This document shows, in pieces, positions 49,427 through 57,812 of a stretch of 64,000 nucleotides of DNA; positions within the stretch are counted from its first letter, which is position 1; every line of letters starts with the position of its first letter. The notes under the pieces are model-generated. The model had not been told where the DNA came from. It made no database searches and was given only the letters and a program-made list of their open reading frames with translations. Made by a program: the position numbers and the translations under genes. The stretch lies in contig CP107926.1 in assembly GCA_036015235.1 (NCBI GenBank), positions 8,489,501-8,553,500 of the forward strand, given 5' to 3'. Source of the DNA: Streptomyces sp. NBC_00433. Lineage in GTDB: Bacteria > Actinomycetota > Actinomycetes > Streptomycetales > Streptomycetaceae.

Positions 49427-51015
49427 CCAGCACGGCGACCGTGGCCCCCTACCGCTCCGCGCAGCACGCGGGCCGCGACGGCTTCCTGCGCACCCTGCAC
49501 GGCGAGTGGACCAAATTCCGTACCGTACGCGGCTGGGTGATCGGCATGGTGGTGGCCGGACTGGTCACCGTCGCCGTCGGACTGCTGGGCGCGGCGGGCA
49601 GCAGCATCGCGTGCAGCGGCCCCGACGGCGGCAGTTGCGACCACACCCCGCTCCTCGGCCCCGGCGGCGAGGAGGTCCGCGACTCCATGACGCTGGTGCA
49701 CCGGCCGCTGACCGGCGACGGCGGCATCACCGTACGGATCACCTCGCTGACCGGCCTGTACGCGCCCGGCGGCCGGATGCAGGTGGGCGCGGCCCCCGGC
49801 ACGGGCATGACGGCCGGCGTGCAGCCCTGGGCGAAGGCCGGCGTCATCGTCAAGAACGGCACCGAGCAGGGCTCCGCCTACGCGGCGGTCGCGCTCACCG
49901 GCAGCCACGGGGTGCGGATGCAGTACGACTACACGCACGACCTGGCCGGTACGCCCGGCGCGGCCTCCCCCTCCACCCCGCGCTGGCTGCGGCTGACCCG
50001 CACGGGCGACACCCTCACCGGCTACGACTCGACCGACGGCACCCACTGGACCACCATCGGCACCGCCCGCCTGGCGGGCCTGCCCGCGACCGTGCAGGTG
50101 GGGCTGTTCACCACCTCGCCCGAATACGTCGTCACCACCAGCGGTTCGAGCGGCGACGGCGGGCCCAGCAAGGCCACCGCCGCCTTCGACTCGGTCGCCC
50201 TGCGGGGCCGCACCGGCGGCACCTGGACCCGCGACCTCGTCGGCGGCCCCGACCGCGGACCCGCCGCCGACACCTCCGACCTCGGGTACGAGCAGAGCGG
50301 CGGCACCTACACGCTCACCGGCAGCGGCGACGTCGCCCCGCAGGTGCCGGGGCGCGGATCGCCGGGCAAGACCGTCGAGAGCACCCTCGTCGGCGCCTTC
50401 GCCGGGCTCATCGTGGTGGCGGTGGTGGCCACGATGTTCGTCACCGCGGAATACCGCCGCGGCCTGATCCGCACCACGCTCACCGCCAACCCCCGGCGCG
50501 GCCGGGTGCTCGCCGCCAAGGCCGCCGTGGTCGGCGCGGTCTCCTTCGCCACCGGGCTGGCCGCCGCCGCGACCGCCCTGCCGCTGGTCGAGTCGGTCGA
50601 GAAGGGCAAGCACTTCCCGATGTACCCGACGCCCTTCGCCACCGACGTACGGGTCGTGGTCGGCACGGCGGCGCTCTTCGCGGTCACCGCGGTCCTCGCG
50701 CTGGCGCTCGGCACGGCGCTGCGGCGCAGCGCGGGCGCGGTCACCGCCGTCGTCGTCGCGATCGTGCTGCCCTACATCCTCGCGGTGGCCGCGGTGCTCC
50801 CCGCCGGGCCGTCCCGCTGGCTGACCCGGCTCACACCTGCCGCCGCCTTCGCCGTCCAGCAGAGCGTGCACCAGTACGCGCAGGTCAGCGCCGACTACAC
50901 GCCCGCCGACGGGTACTTCCCGCTGGCACCGTGGGCCGGCTTCGCGGTGCTCTGCGGTTACGCGGCCGCCGCGGTCGCCGCCGCGGCCGTGCTGCTCCGC
51001 AGGAGGGACGCGTGA
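49423..51015 (+). CDS. ABC exporter permease with large ConA-like extracytoplasmic insert
   Basis: 530 aa. TM1 (residues about 38-58, GWVIGMVVAGLVTVAVGLLG) is followed not by a short loop but by about 260 residues outside the cell (60-318). Part of this resembles DUF1349/concanavalin-like lectin domains (WAKAGVIVKNGTEQGSAYAA, RWLRLTRTGDTLTGYDSTDG, VGLFTTSPEYV). Then come five further TM segments with the ABC2 pattern VTAEYRRGLIRTTLTANPRR. GTG 49423 overlaps the ATPase stop. The insert may bind a carbohydrate or peptide ligand, making this permease part sensor, part exporter (inference). Confidence 0.88.
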   Translation: MTSTATVAPYRSAQHAGRDGFLRTLHGEWTKFRTVRGWVIGMVVAGLVTVAVGLLGAAGSSIACSGPDGGSCDHTPLLGPGGEEVRDSMTLVHRPLTGDGGITVRITSLTGLYAPGGRMQVGAAPGTGMTAGVQPWAKAGVIVKNGTEQGSAYAAVALTGSHGVRMQYDYTHDLAGTPGAASPSTPRWLRLTRTGDTLTGYDSTDGTHWTTIGTARLAGLPATVQVGLFTTSPEYVVTTSGSSGDGGPSKATAAFDSVALRGRTGGTWTRDLVGGPDRGPAADTSDLGYEQSGGTYTLTGSGDVAPQVPGRGSPGKTVESTLVGAFAGLIVVAVVATMFVTAEYRRGLIRTTLTANPRRGRVLAAKAAVVGAVSFATGLAAAATALPLVESVEKGKHFPMYPTPFATDVRVVVGTAALFAVTAVLALALGTALRRSAGAVTAVVVAIVLPYILAVAAVLPAGPSRWLTRLTPAAAFAVQQSVHQYAQVSADYTPADGYFPLAPWAGFAVLCGYAAAAVAAAAVLLRRRDA

Positions 51016-51776
51016 CCGGGCTGCGGCAGGCGGTGCACGCCGAGTGGACCAAGGTCCGCACCCTGCCCGGCCTGCTGTGGCTCCTGGCAGCGGTCGCCGT
51101 ACTCACCGCGGCGGTCAGCGCGGCCACGGTCGCGGCCGTCCACTGCCCCGCCACCGGGTGCGCCCAGGACCCGGCCAGGCTCAGCCTCACCGGCGTCCAG
51201 TTCGGCCAGGCCGGGGTGGCGGTGCTCGCGGTGCTGCTGATCAGCGGCGAGTACGCCACCGGCATGATCCGTACGACCGTCACCGCGATGCCGCGCAGGA
51301 CCACGGTCCTCGGCGCGAAGGCGCTCGTGCTGGCCGGACTGGTGCTCGTCGCCGGTACGGTCGCCGTCCTCGGCTCCGTGCTGGCCGGGCGCCTCGTCCT
51401 GCCCGGCCACGGCTTCGGCTTCTCGCCCGCGCACGGGCCGGTGCTCAGGGCTGCCGCCGGCTCGGTGGCCTACCTCGTGCTGGTGGCACTGCTCAGCCTC
51501 GGTGTCGCCACCGCGGTACGCGATTCCGCTGCCGCCATCGGGGTCGTGCTCGGGCTGCTCTACCTCTTCCCGATCCTCGCGTCGGTCGTCTCCGATCCCG
51601 GGTGGTATCGCCACCTCCAGCAGATCGGGCCCATGACGGCCGGGCTCGCGGTCCAGACCACGATTCCGTCTTCTTCGGCCGTGATCGGCCCCTACCGCGG
51701 CCTGGCCGTTCTCGCGGCCTGGTCCGCCGCCGCGCTCCTCACCGCCCTCGCCCTCTTCCGCACCCGCGACACCTGA
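51012..51776 (+). CDS. ABC exporter permease, ABC2 type
   Basis: 254 aa, six TM segments, with the conserved first cytoplasmic stretch VHAEWTKVRTLPGLLWLL and the ISGEYATGMIRTTVTAMPRR block shared with its upstream neighbour. A short Cys-containing outside loop (HCPATGCAQDP) replaces the large insert of the partner. GTG 51012 overlaps the previous stop (GTGA). It forms the second half of the heterodimeric exporter; the substrate is unknown. Confidence 0.92.
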   Translation: MTGLRQAVHAEWTKVRTLPGLLWLLAAVAVLTAAVSAATVAAVHCPATGCAQDPARLSLTGVQFGQAGVAVLAVLLISGEYATGMIRTTVTAMPRRTTVLGAKALVLAGLVLVAGTVAVLGSVLAGRLVLPGHGFGFSPAHGPVLRAAAGSVAYLVLVALLSLGVATAVRDSAAAIGVVLGLLYLFPILASVVSDPGWYRHLQQIGPMTAGLAVQTTIPSSSAVIGPYRGLAVLAAWSAAALLTALALFRTRDT

Positions 51777-51859
51777 CGACTCCGGTGCCCTCACGCTCCC
51801 CGAGCCCCTGCCCCTTGCGGCGCACTCCTTGCCCGCGGCCCGGCGGGGGCTCGTCGCAC

Positions 51860-52175
51860 CGTTCTCCCCCAGCGCTTCGACTGGGGGTACCCCACGCGCC
51901 CCTGGGTGGGTGCCTCTTGCTGTTCCGTTGACAGTTGCGGTCCGCTGTGGCTTGTCGCGCAGTTCCCCGCGCCCCTTTTGGCCTGCGTCCTCCTGCGTCC
52001 GGGCGTTTGCCCCTGGCAGGGGCTGGGCCTCTGCGCAGAGGGCACGCGTTTTCCAGGGGCGCGGGGAACTGCGCGAGCAACCCACCACCTGGCCGCAGGC
52101 AGGCAACCCCACCGCGAGGGGCAATCACCCAGGGGCGCGTGGGGGTACCCCCAGGCGAAGCGCTGGGGGAGAACG
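51860..52175. repeat. Nested inverted-repeat element, copy C
   Basis: Fills most of the gene-free gap 51777-52207. Outer arms 51860-51907 and 52127-52175 (48/49 nt, beginning CGTTCTCCCCCAGCGCTTCG) are inverted complements with one substitution and one indel. Inner arms 51956-51975 and 52056-52075 are the perfect 20-bp module CGCGCAGTTCCCCGCGCCCC and its complement. The interior has CTGCGCAGAGGGCAC, the core also found in copy B. No open frame of protein character. The overall shape resembles a non-coding miniature element with about 48-bp terminal inverted repeats, but no target-site duplication was evident by eye. Confidence 0.85.
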
Positions 52176-52207
52176 GAGCGAAGGGGGCCGGGGCGGAGCC
52201 CGGGGGA

Positions 52208-52816
52208 TCAGAAGCCGCGACGTACGTACGTCTGGCGCGCCTCGTCGAGGCGCCTCGCCCGGCGCCGCCGCTCCGCGGCAAGCTCGTCGACGGCGTGCCG
52301 CACCCCGGTGAGGACCGTGGCGACCGGCCCGGGTCGCGGCTCGGGCACGGGCGGCGGTCCTGAGATGCCGATCGTGGAGGCCAGCGCGAGCAGCGTCGGA
52401 TCGTCGGCGGCCCAGCGGTGGGCCGCCCGCCGCCGCCCGGGGGAGTCGGCGAGCACCATCCGGCTGGTGCGCAGCACGAGGAAGCGGCGCCGCTCCTCCC
52501 GCCCGAGCAGCCCGTCGGCCTCAAGGGCGGCGAGATACGTGTCGGAGAGCCCCCGGCCCCTGCGCCACAGCCAGTCCTCGACGGTCTCGCCGTCGGCGAC
52601 GGGGGCGAGCGCCGCCACGGCCAGGTCGAGCTGCGGGTCGCCGGCGTCCTGCCGTCCGGTGGGCAGCACGAAGTCACCGTCGAGGGTGGCCGCGCCGAGG
52701 CCGAGCAGGTCGATCAGCTCGGCCCCGGCCAGCGCCAGCGACAGGTCGCCGCGCTCCAGCGACCGGGTCGACGGCATGTCCATGGCCACGAAAAGCAGGT
52801 CTCGTGCGGTGGTCAT
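52208..52816 (-). CDS. GPP34 (GOLPH3-like) phosphoprotein
   Basis: 202 aa, GOLPH3/GPP34 family, common in streptomycetes and probably binding phosphoinositide-like lipids at the membrane. Typical blocks are LALAGAELIDLLGLGA near the N-terminus, ETVEDWLWRRGRGLSDTYLA in the middle and the C-terminal Arg-rich helix ELAAERRRRARRLDEARQTY. No signal peptide. It is 67 bp downstream of the UBP-type zinc-finger gene on the same strand, so it might be the last member of that operon, though functionally it looks independent. Start ATG 52816. Confidence 0.85.
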   Translation of the reverse strand: MTTARDLLFVAMDMPSTRSLERGDLSLALAGAELIDLLGLGAATLDGDFVLPTGRQDAGDPQLDLAVAALAPVADGETVEDWLWRRGRGLSDTYLAALEADGLLGREERRRFLVLRTSRMVLADSPGRRRAAHRWAADDPTLLALASTIGISGPPPVPEPRPGPVATVLTGVRHAVDELAAERRRRARRLDEARQTYVRRGF

Positions 52817-52883
52817 CCGGGGGCGCTCCACAAAGCGTCAGTCCACTGGGGGCTTCGGTCCACAGGGCGTGAGCCCACGGGTG

Positions 52884-53240
52884 TCAGTGCAGGCGGCTCT
52901 GCCAGTCGCCGGGCACCCGCTCGGCGGGGCCGGGGGTGGACTGGGACACCGGGTGGCTCAGCGGCGGCGCCAGGTCGGGGCCGTCCTCGACGTAGCTCTC
53001 GGTGGCGTAGTTCCAGAACCAGTTCTCGCCGGGTTCGTACGACCTGATCACCGGGTGGCCGCTGGCGGCGGCGTGCGCGGCGGCGTGCTGCGAGGGGGAG
53101 CTGTCGCAGCAGCCGACGTGCCCGCAGCCGGCGCACCTGCGCAGGTGGAGCCACCAGCCGCCCGCCTTGTCGCAGTCCGCGCAGCCTTCGCCGCTCGGCG
53201 GGACGGACGGGTCGATCCCGGGGGATTCGTGGGTGCTCAT
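52884..53240 (-). CDS. UBP-type zinc-finger protein
   Basis: 118 aa, almost entirely a ZnF-UBP domain, the fold that in eukaryotes grasps the free C-terminal Gly-Gly of ubiquitin. Zinc ligands are in place: Cys20 and Cys23, Cys36 and Cys39, Cys44, then His52/His56 and His62 (GHPVIRSYEPGENWFWNY). The C-terminal 30 residues are Pro-rich. Its ATG overlaps the kinase stop (ATGA), so it is cotranscribed with the kinase and flavoprotein. In bacteria without ubiquitin its partner is unknown; a C-terminal peptide of another protein is a reasonable guess. Confidence 0.88.
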   Translation of the reverse strand: MSTHESPGIDPSVPPSGEGCADCDKAGGWWLHLRRCAGCGHVGCCDSSPSQHAAAHAAASGHPVIRSYEPGENWFWNYATESYVEDGPDLAPPLSHPVSQSTPGPAERVPGDWQSRLH

Positions 53241-54685
53241 TCGGCGGCCTCCTCGGCGTCGGGGTTGCTTGCGGTGAGCGGCAGCCTGACCCGGAATCGG
53301 GTGTTGCCCGGCTGCGACTCGACGTCCAGATCGCCGTGGTGCTTGTTGACCACGATCCGCCAGGAGATGTCGAGCCCGAGCCCGGTGCCCTGGCCCACCG
53401 GCTTGGTGGTGAAGAACGGCTCGAAGATCCGCTGCCGGATCTCCGCCGGGACCCCGGGACCGGTGTCCTGGAAGTCCACCACCAGCCTGCCGTGGTCCCG
53501 CGAGGTGCGCACGGTGAGTGTGCCCACCCCGTCCATCGCCGACACCGCGTTGTCGATCAGGTTGGTCCACACCTGGTTCAGCTCGCCCGGGTAGGCGGGG
53601 ATGCGGGGCAGCGTGTGGTCGAACTCCTTGACCACCGTCACCTCGGACCCGATCTTCCCGGCCAGCATCTGCAGGGTGCTGTCGAGCAGCTCGTGGATGT
53701 CGACCACCTGGAAGGGCGCGCGGTCCAGCTGCGAATACTGCCGCGCGGCGTTGACCAGGCCGGACACCCGGGAGGTGGAGTCCTCGATCTCGTTCATCAG
53801 CAGCTCGGTCTCGACGGTGTAGTTCAGCCACCGCACCGCGCTCTCCAGCATCTCGGTCTCCACCGCCGCCGCGACCTGCTCCAGCCACTCCTCGTCCAGG
53901 CCCGCCTGGACGAAGGCCGGTGCGAGGTCCCAGCCGCCGGCGATGCCGTGGCCGTCCAGCCAGTCGGCGACCGCGTCCTCCTGGTCGGCGGCCTCCATCG
54001 GGCTGAGCTCCTGCGCCTTGGCGATCCGCTCGACGGCCCGCTCCTGCACCCCGATGAGGGTGTCCAGGTCGGCCTGCCGCAGACGCCCGCCGGCCAGCAC
54101 CTTGAGCTTGTGGCGCATGCCGGCCACCCGGTCGCGCAGCGCCGAGGTGGCGCGCAGCGCGGCGGCGGCCGGGTTGTTCAGCTCGTGCGTCAGACCCGCC
54201 GACAGCGAGCCCAGCGCGAGCAGCCGCTCGCGCTGGCTGACGACCTGCTGGAAGGTCTGGTTGCCGAAGAACAGCCCTTCGAGCAGGTGCACGGCCATCG
54301 GGAACCAGTCCCGCATGATCCGCGCGAAGTCGTCGGCGGCCAGGACGAAGAAGCGGGACGGCTCGGTGACCCGCAGCGAGTTGGTGTAGAGCTGCGGGAC
54401 CTGGTCGCCCAGATACGCCTGGAAGGCCCCGGCGTAGACGCCCCGCTGCGAGGTCCTGTTGACCTCGATGTCATCGGTGCCGACCCGCCGCGAGGTCACG
54501 ACGGTGCCTTCGAGCAGCACGTAGAAGCAGGCCGCGGCCTCGCCCTCGGCGTAGACCGGGCCGGCCTCCACGGCCTCGATCCGGCCGGAGCCGCACAGCC
54601 GGCCCAGCTGCTCGGGTGTCAGGTGCTCGAACAGGAACAGCGACCGCAGTTCCTCCGGGTTGCACGGCAGCGTCGAGGCGGTCAC
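53237..54685 (-). CDS. Histidine kinase with N-terminal cyclic-nucleotide-binding domain
   Basis: 482 aa soluble kinase, no TM. The cNMP-binding/Crp-like domain (residues about 12-125: LFLFEHLTPEQLGRL, AACFYVLLEGTVVTSRRV, RFFVLAADDFARIM) is followed by a dimerisation/phospho-acceptor helix with His167 in SLSAGLTHELNNPAAAALR. After a long helical spacer, the HATPase_c domain (about 360-475) has NQVWTNLIDNAVSAM (N-box), DTGPGVP and GTGLGLDISWRI. GTG 54685 starts the protein, 23 bp after the flavoprotein stop. Its output may be the receiver domain fused to the adjacent reductase. Confidence 0.92.
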   Translation of the reverse strand: MTASTLPCNPEELRSLFLFEHLTPEQLGRLCGSGRIEAVEAGPVYAEGEAAACFYVLLEGTVVTSRRVGTDDIEVNRTSQRGVYAGAFQAYLGDQVPQLYTNSLRVTEPSRFFVLAADDFARIMRDWFPMAVHLLEGLFFGNQTFQQVVSQRERLLALGSLSAGLTHELNNPAAAALRATSALRDRVAGMRHKLKVLAGGRLRQADLDTLIGVQERAVERIAKAQELSPMEAADQEDAVADWLDGHGIAGGWDLAPAFVQAGLDEEWLEQVAAAVETEMLESAVRWLNYTVETELLMNEIEDSTSRVSGLVNAARQYSQLDRAPFQVVDIHELLDSTLQMLAGKIGSEVTVVKEFDHTLPRIPAYPGELNQVWTNLIDNAVSAMDGVGTLTVRTSRDHGRLVVDFQDTGPGVPAEIRQRIFEPFFTTKPVGQGTGLGLDISWRIVVNKHHGDLDVESQPGNTRFRVRLPLTASNPDAEEAAE

Positions 54686-54707
54686 GGTCCCTCCAGACGT
54701 GAGGTGC

Positions 54708-56390
54708 TCACAGCCCCTCCAGATAGCGGTGTACGAGCATGACGGCCATCGCGCCCTCGCCGACCGCGGACGCCACCCGCTTGGCGGACTCCGAGCGGAC
54801 GTCGCCGGCCGCGAAGACCCCGGGCACGCTGGTCTCCAGGTGGTAGGGCGGCCGGTCGGGCTCCCAGCCGGCCGGGCGCTCGCCCTCGCCGGCCAGGTCC
54901 GGCCCGGTCAGCACGAAGCCGTGCCCGTCCCTGCGGACCACGCCTTCCAGCCAGTCGGTTCGCGGCGCGGCCCCGATGAACACGAACAACCGCTGGGCGT
55001 CGACCATTTCCTCGGCGCCGCTCGCGGACTCCCGCAGCGTCAGGCTCTCCAGGTGGTCCTCGCCGTGCGCGCCCGAGACGACCGTGCCGGTGCGGACGCT
55101 GATGGTGGGGATCGCGGCGATCTGCTGGATCAGGTAGTGCGACATGGACGCCTCCAGCGACGCCCCGCGTACCAGCAGCGTCACCGACTTGGCGCCCCGC
55201 GACAGGTAGACCGCGGCCTGCCCGGCGGAATTCGCCCCGCCGACGATGTAGACGTCCTGGCCCTCGCAGCCCGCGGCCTCGGTCAGCGCCGAGCCGTAGT
55301 AGATGCCGCGGCCGGTCAGCTCGGCGAGCCCCGGCACGTCCAGCAGCCGGTAGGCCACCCCGGTGGTGAGGATGATGCTCTGCGCCGAGACCGAGCTGCC
55401 GTCGGCGAACCGTACGGTACGGGCAGGGCCGCTGACCTCCAGGCCGGTGACCTCGCAGGCGGTGAGCAGCTCGGCGCCGAAACGGGTCGCCTGGCGGCGG
55501 GCCCGGTCGGTGAGCTGGGCGCCGGAGACGCCGTCGGGGAAGCCGAGGTAGTTCTCGATCCTGGCGCTCTGCCCGGCCTGGCCGCCGGTCGCGGTGCGCT
55601 CGACCAGGACGGTGTTCAGCCCCTCGGAGGCGCCGTAGACGGCCGCGCCGAGCCCGGCGGGTCCCGCGCCGATCACCACCAGGTCGTAGAACTCCTCCGC
55701 CGGGGTGGTCGCCAGACCCACCTGGGCGGCCAGATCCTGGTCCGACGGCTCGACCAGCACCTCGCCGCCGGGGGCGATCACCAGCGGCAGCCGCATCCCG
55801 TCGTGCCCGGCGGCGTCCAGCAGCCGCCGGCCCTCGGACTGGTCGGACAGGTACCAGCGGTAAGGGACCTGGTTGCGGGCCAGGAATTCCCTGACCTTGG
55901 ACGACCGGGCCGACCAGCGGTGACCGATGACCTTGGTCTCCGGCACCGGGCGGTGGTCGGAGGCCAGCCAGCTCTCCAGCAGGTCGTCGACGACCGGGTA
56001 GAGCTTCTCCTCCGGCGGGTCCCACGGCTTGAGCAGGTAGTGGTCCAGGTCGACCACGTTGATCGCGTCGATCGCCGCACCGGTGTCGGCGTAGGCGGTG
56101 AGCAGGATCCGCCGGGCGCCCGGATAGACGTCCATGGCCTGCTCGAGGAATTCGATGCCGTTCATCTGCGGCATCCGGTAGTCCGCGAGGATCACCGCGA
56201 CCAGGTCGCCGCGCAGCTTCATCTGCCGCAGCGCGTCGAGCGCCGAGTCGCCGGACTCGGCGCGCACCACCCGGTAGCGCTCGCCGTACCGCCGCCGCAG
56301 GTCGCGGGCGACGGCGCGGGAGACTCCCGGGTCGTCGTCGACGGTCAGGAGCACGGCCCGCCGTGTGCTGTCCGATGCTGTCATGGGCAT
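54708..56390 (-). CDS. Response regulator fused to thioredoxin-reductase-like flavoprotein
   Basis: 560 aa. The receiver domain (residues about 10-135) has Asp70 in VILADYRMPQMNGIEF. A middle thioredoxin-fold-like region (about 150-225, VREFLARNQVPYRWYLSD, PLVIAPGGEVLVEPS) is followed by an FAD/NAD(P)H reductase (about 235-560, VIGAGPAGLGAA, GGQAGQSARIENYLGFPDG, VYIVGGANSAGQAA, GVFAAGDVRS). The redox CxxC of true thioredoxin reductases, expected just before the NADPH motif, is missing (GRGIYYGSALTEAAGCEGQ). Phosphorylation by the neighbouring kinase may gate flavin reduction. Start ATG 56390 was preferred over neighbouring ATGs at 56384 and 56402 on RBS grounds (GGGGACGGGG), with some doubt. 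Confidence 0.9.
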   Translation of the reverse strand: MPMTASDSTRRAVLLTVDDDPGVSRAVARDLRRRYGERYRVVRAESGDSALDALRQMKLRGDLVAVILADYRMPQMNGIEFLEQAMDVYPGARRILLTAYADTGAAIDAINVVDLDHYLLKPWDPPEEKLYPVVDDLLESWLASDHRPVPETKVIGHRWSARSSKVREFLARNQVPYRWYLSDQSEGRRLLDAAGHDGMRLPLVIAPGGEVLVEPSDQDLAAQVGLATTPAEEFYDLVVIGAGPAGLGAAVYGASEGLNTVLVERTATGGQAGQSARIENYLGFPDGVSGAQLTDRARRQATRFGAELLTACEVTGLEVSGPARTVRFADGSSVSAQSIILTTGVAYRLLDVPGLAELTGRGIYYGSALTEAAGCEGQDVYIVGGANSAGQAAVYLSRGAKSVTLLVRGASLEASMSHYLIQQIAAIPTISVRTGTVVSGAHGEDHLESLTLRESASGAEEMVDAQRLFVFIGAAPRTDWLEGVVRRDGHGFVLTGPDLAGEGERPAGWEPDRPPYHLETSVPGVFAAGDVRSESAKRVASAVGEGAMAVMLVHRYLEGL

Positions 56391-56569
56391 CCCCGTCCCC
56401 ATCCGCTGCCTGCCCGTTTCGCTCCGTGCAGGTCCGCCGTTCAGCCTAGTGGCCCGATGCGGCGTCCGCAGTTCGCAGCGTGCCCGGTGTGCGCGATGAT
56501 CGCGCAAGGCGTAGCGAAAACGCGCTGCGGCACGGGGTCCGACGCGGCGGGGACGGGTGGAGCGCGGCG

Positions 56570-56600
56570 ACTTGCGTTGGAGCGCACTTCAGCTCCTAGC
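56570..56600 (+). promoter_or_regulatory. MerR-type 19-bp-spacer promoter of the SDR gene
   Basis: TTGCGT (56570-56575) and TAGCCT (56595-56600) are 19 bp apart, the overlong spacer typical of MerR-activated promoters. The spacer contains the dyad GGAGC..GCTCC (GGAGCGCACTTCAGCTCC). The start site would fall within about 3 nt of the ATG at 56610, so the mRNA is nearly leaderless, in line with the lack of a Shine-Dalgarno. Confidence 0.65.
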
Positions 56601-56609
56601 CTCGACAGC

Positions 56610-57581
56610 ATGACCACGCCACAGACACCACAGAAACCGATCGGCTCGGGCTTCGGCGCCCACAGCACCGCGGACGACGTGCTGCGCGGCATCGACCTGT
56701 CGGGAAAGCTCGCGCTCGTCACCGGCGGCTACTCCGGTATCGGCCTGGAGACCACCCGGGCACTGGCCAAGGCCGGCGCCCACGTGGTGGTGCCGGCCCG
56801 CCGCCCCGAGACCGCCGCCGATGCGCTCGCCGGTATCGAGGGCGTCGAGGTGGAGCAGCTGGACCTGGCCGACCTCGACAGCGTCCGCGACTTCGCCGAC
56901 CGCTTCCTCGCCACCGGCCGCGACATCGACATCGTCATCAACAGCGCCGGCGTCATGGCCTGTCCCGAGACCCGGGTCGGACCCGGCTGGGAGGCGCAGT
57001 TCGCCACCAACCACCTCGGCCACTACGCCCTGGTCAACCGGCTCTGGCCGGCGATCGAGCGGGGCGGCGCCCGGGTGGTGGCGGTGTCCTCCGGCGGCCA
57101 CCACAACTCGCCGATCCGCTGGGACGACATCCAGTTCGAGCACGGCTACGACAAGTGGCAGGCCTACGGGCAGGCCAAGACCGCCAATGTGCTCTTCGCC
57201 CGGCAGCTCGACGCGCTCGCCCGCGACCGTGGCGTACGCGCCTTCGCGCTGCACCCCGGCGGCATCCTCACCCCGCTCCAGCGGCACCTTCCCAAGGCCG
57301 AGATGGTCGAGCGCGGCTGGATCGACGAGGACGGCAAGCCGCTGAACCCGGCCGGCTTCAAGTCCACCCAGGAGGGCGCGGCCACCCAGGTCTGGGCGGC
57401 GACCGCGCCCGCGCTCGACGGCCTCGGCGGTGTCTACCTGGAGGACTGCGAGATCGCCGAGCCCGGCTCCGCCGACGGCACCCGCAGCGGAGTGCGCGAC
57501 TACGCGATCGACCCCGACCAGGCGTCCCGCCTGTGGTCCCTGTCGGCGCGGCTCACCGGCGTCGACGCCTTCGCGGCCTGA
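56610..57581 (+). CDS. Short-chain dehydrogenase (retinol-dehydrogenase/WWOX-like)
   Basis: 323 aa classical SDR. Cofactor motif LVTGGYSGIGLETTRAL (TGxxxGIG), VINSAGVM (NAG equivalent), the catalytic Ser in VVAVSSGGHHNSPI and Tyr-x-x-x-Lys in YGQAKTANV. A C-terminal substrate lobe follows. NAD(P)-dependent oxidation or reduction of an alcohol or carbonyl; the substrate is unknown. The promoter is of MerR type, so induction by an electrophile or drug is plausible. It stands alone, followed by a strong terminator. Confidence 0.92.
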   Translation: MTTPQTPQKPIGSGFGAHSTADDVLRGIDLSGKLALVTGGYSGIGLETTRALAKAGAHVVVPARRPETAADALAGIEGVEVEQLDLADLDSVRDFADRFLATGRDIDIVINSAGVMACPETRVGPGWEAQFATNHLGHYALVNRLWPAIERGGARVVAVSSGGHHNSPIRWDDIQFEHGYDKWQAYGQAKTANVLFARQLDALARDRGVRAFALHPGGILTPLQRHLPKAEMVERGWIDEDGKPLNPAGFKSTQEGAATQVWAATAPALDGLGGVYLEDCEIAEPGSADGTRSGVRDYAIDPDQASRLWSLSARLTGVDAFAA

Positions 57582-57612
57582 AACCGCGGCCGCGGCCGCG
57601 CGTGAGAGACCG

Positions 57613-57640
57613 GCGCCCCGGGGCCGCGACCCCGGGGCGC
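57613..57640 (+). terminator. Terminator after the SDR gene
   Basis: Perfect 11-bp stem GCGCCCCGGGG / CCCCGGGGCGC with loop CCGCGA, 31 bp after the stop codon. Confidence 0.8.
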
Positions 57641-57812
57641 TGGCGCGATCGGGTGAAGGGCGCGCAGGTCGGCCCGGCCGGTGGCCGGTGCGGCGGGCGG
57701 GGCGGCGGATGCTGGGGAGGACAGACGTCCGCGCCCGGCCGCGGACCCTCACGCGCCCGGCGCCGCCTTCCGCGGCACGGTGCCACGACGCCACCGGAGG
57801 CCCACCCTGCTG

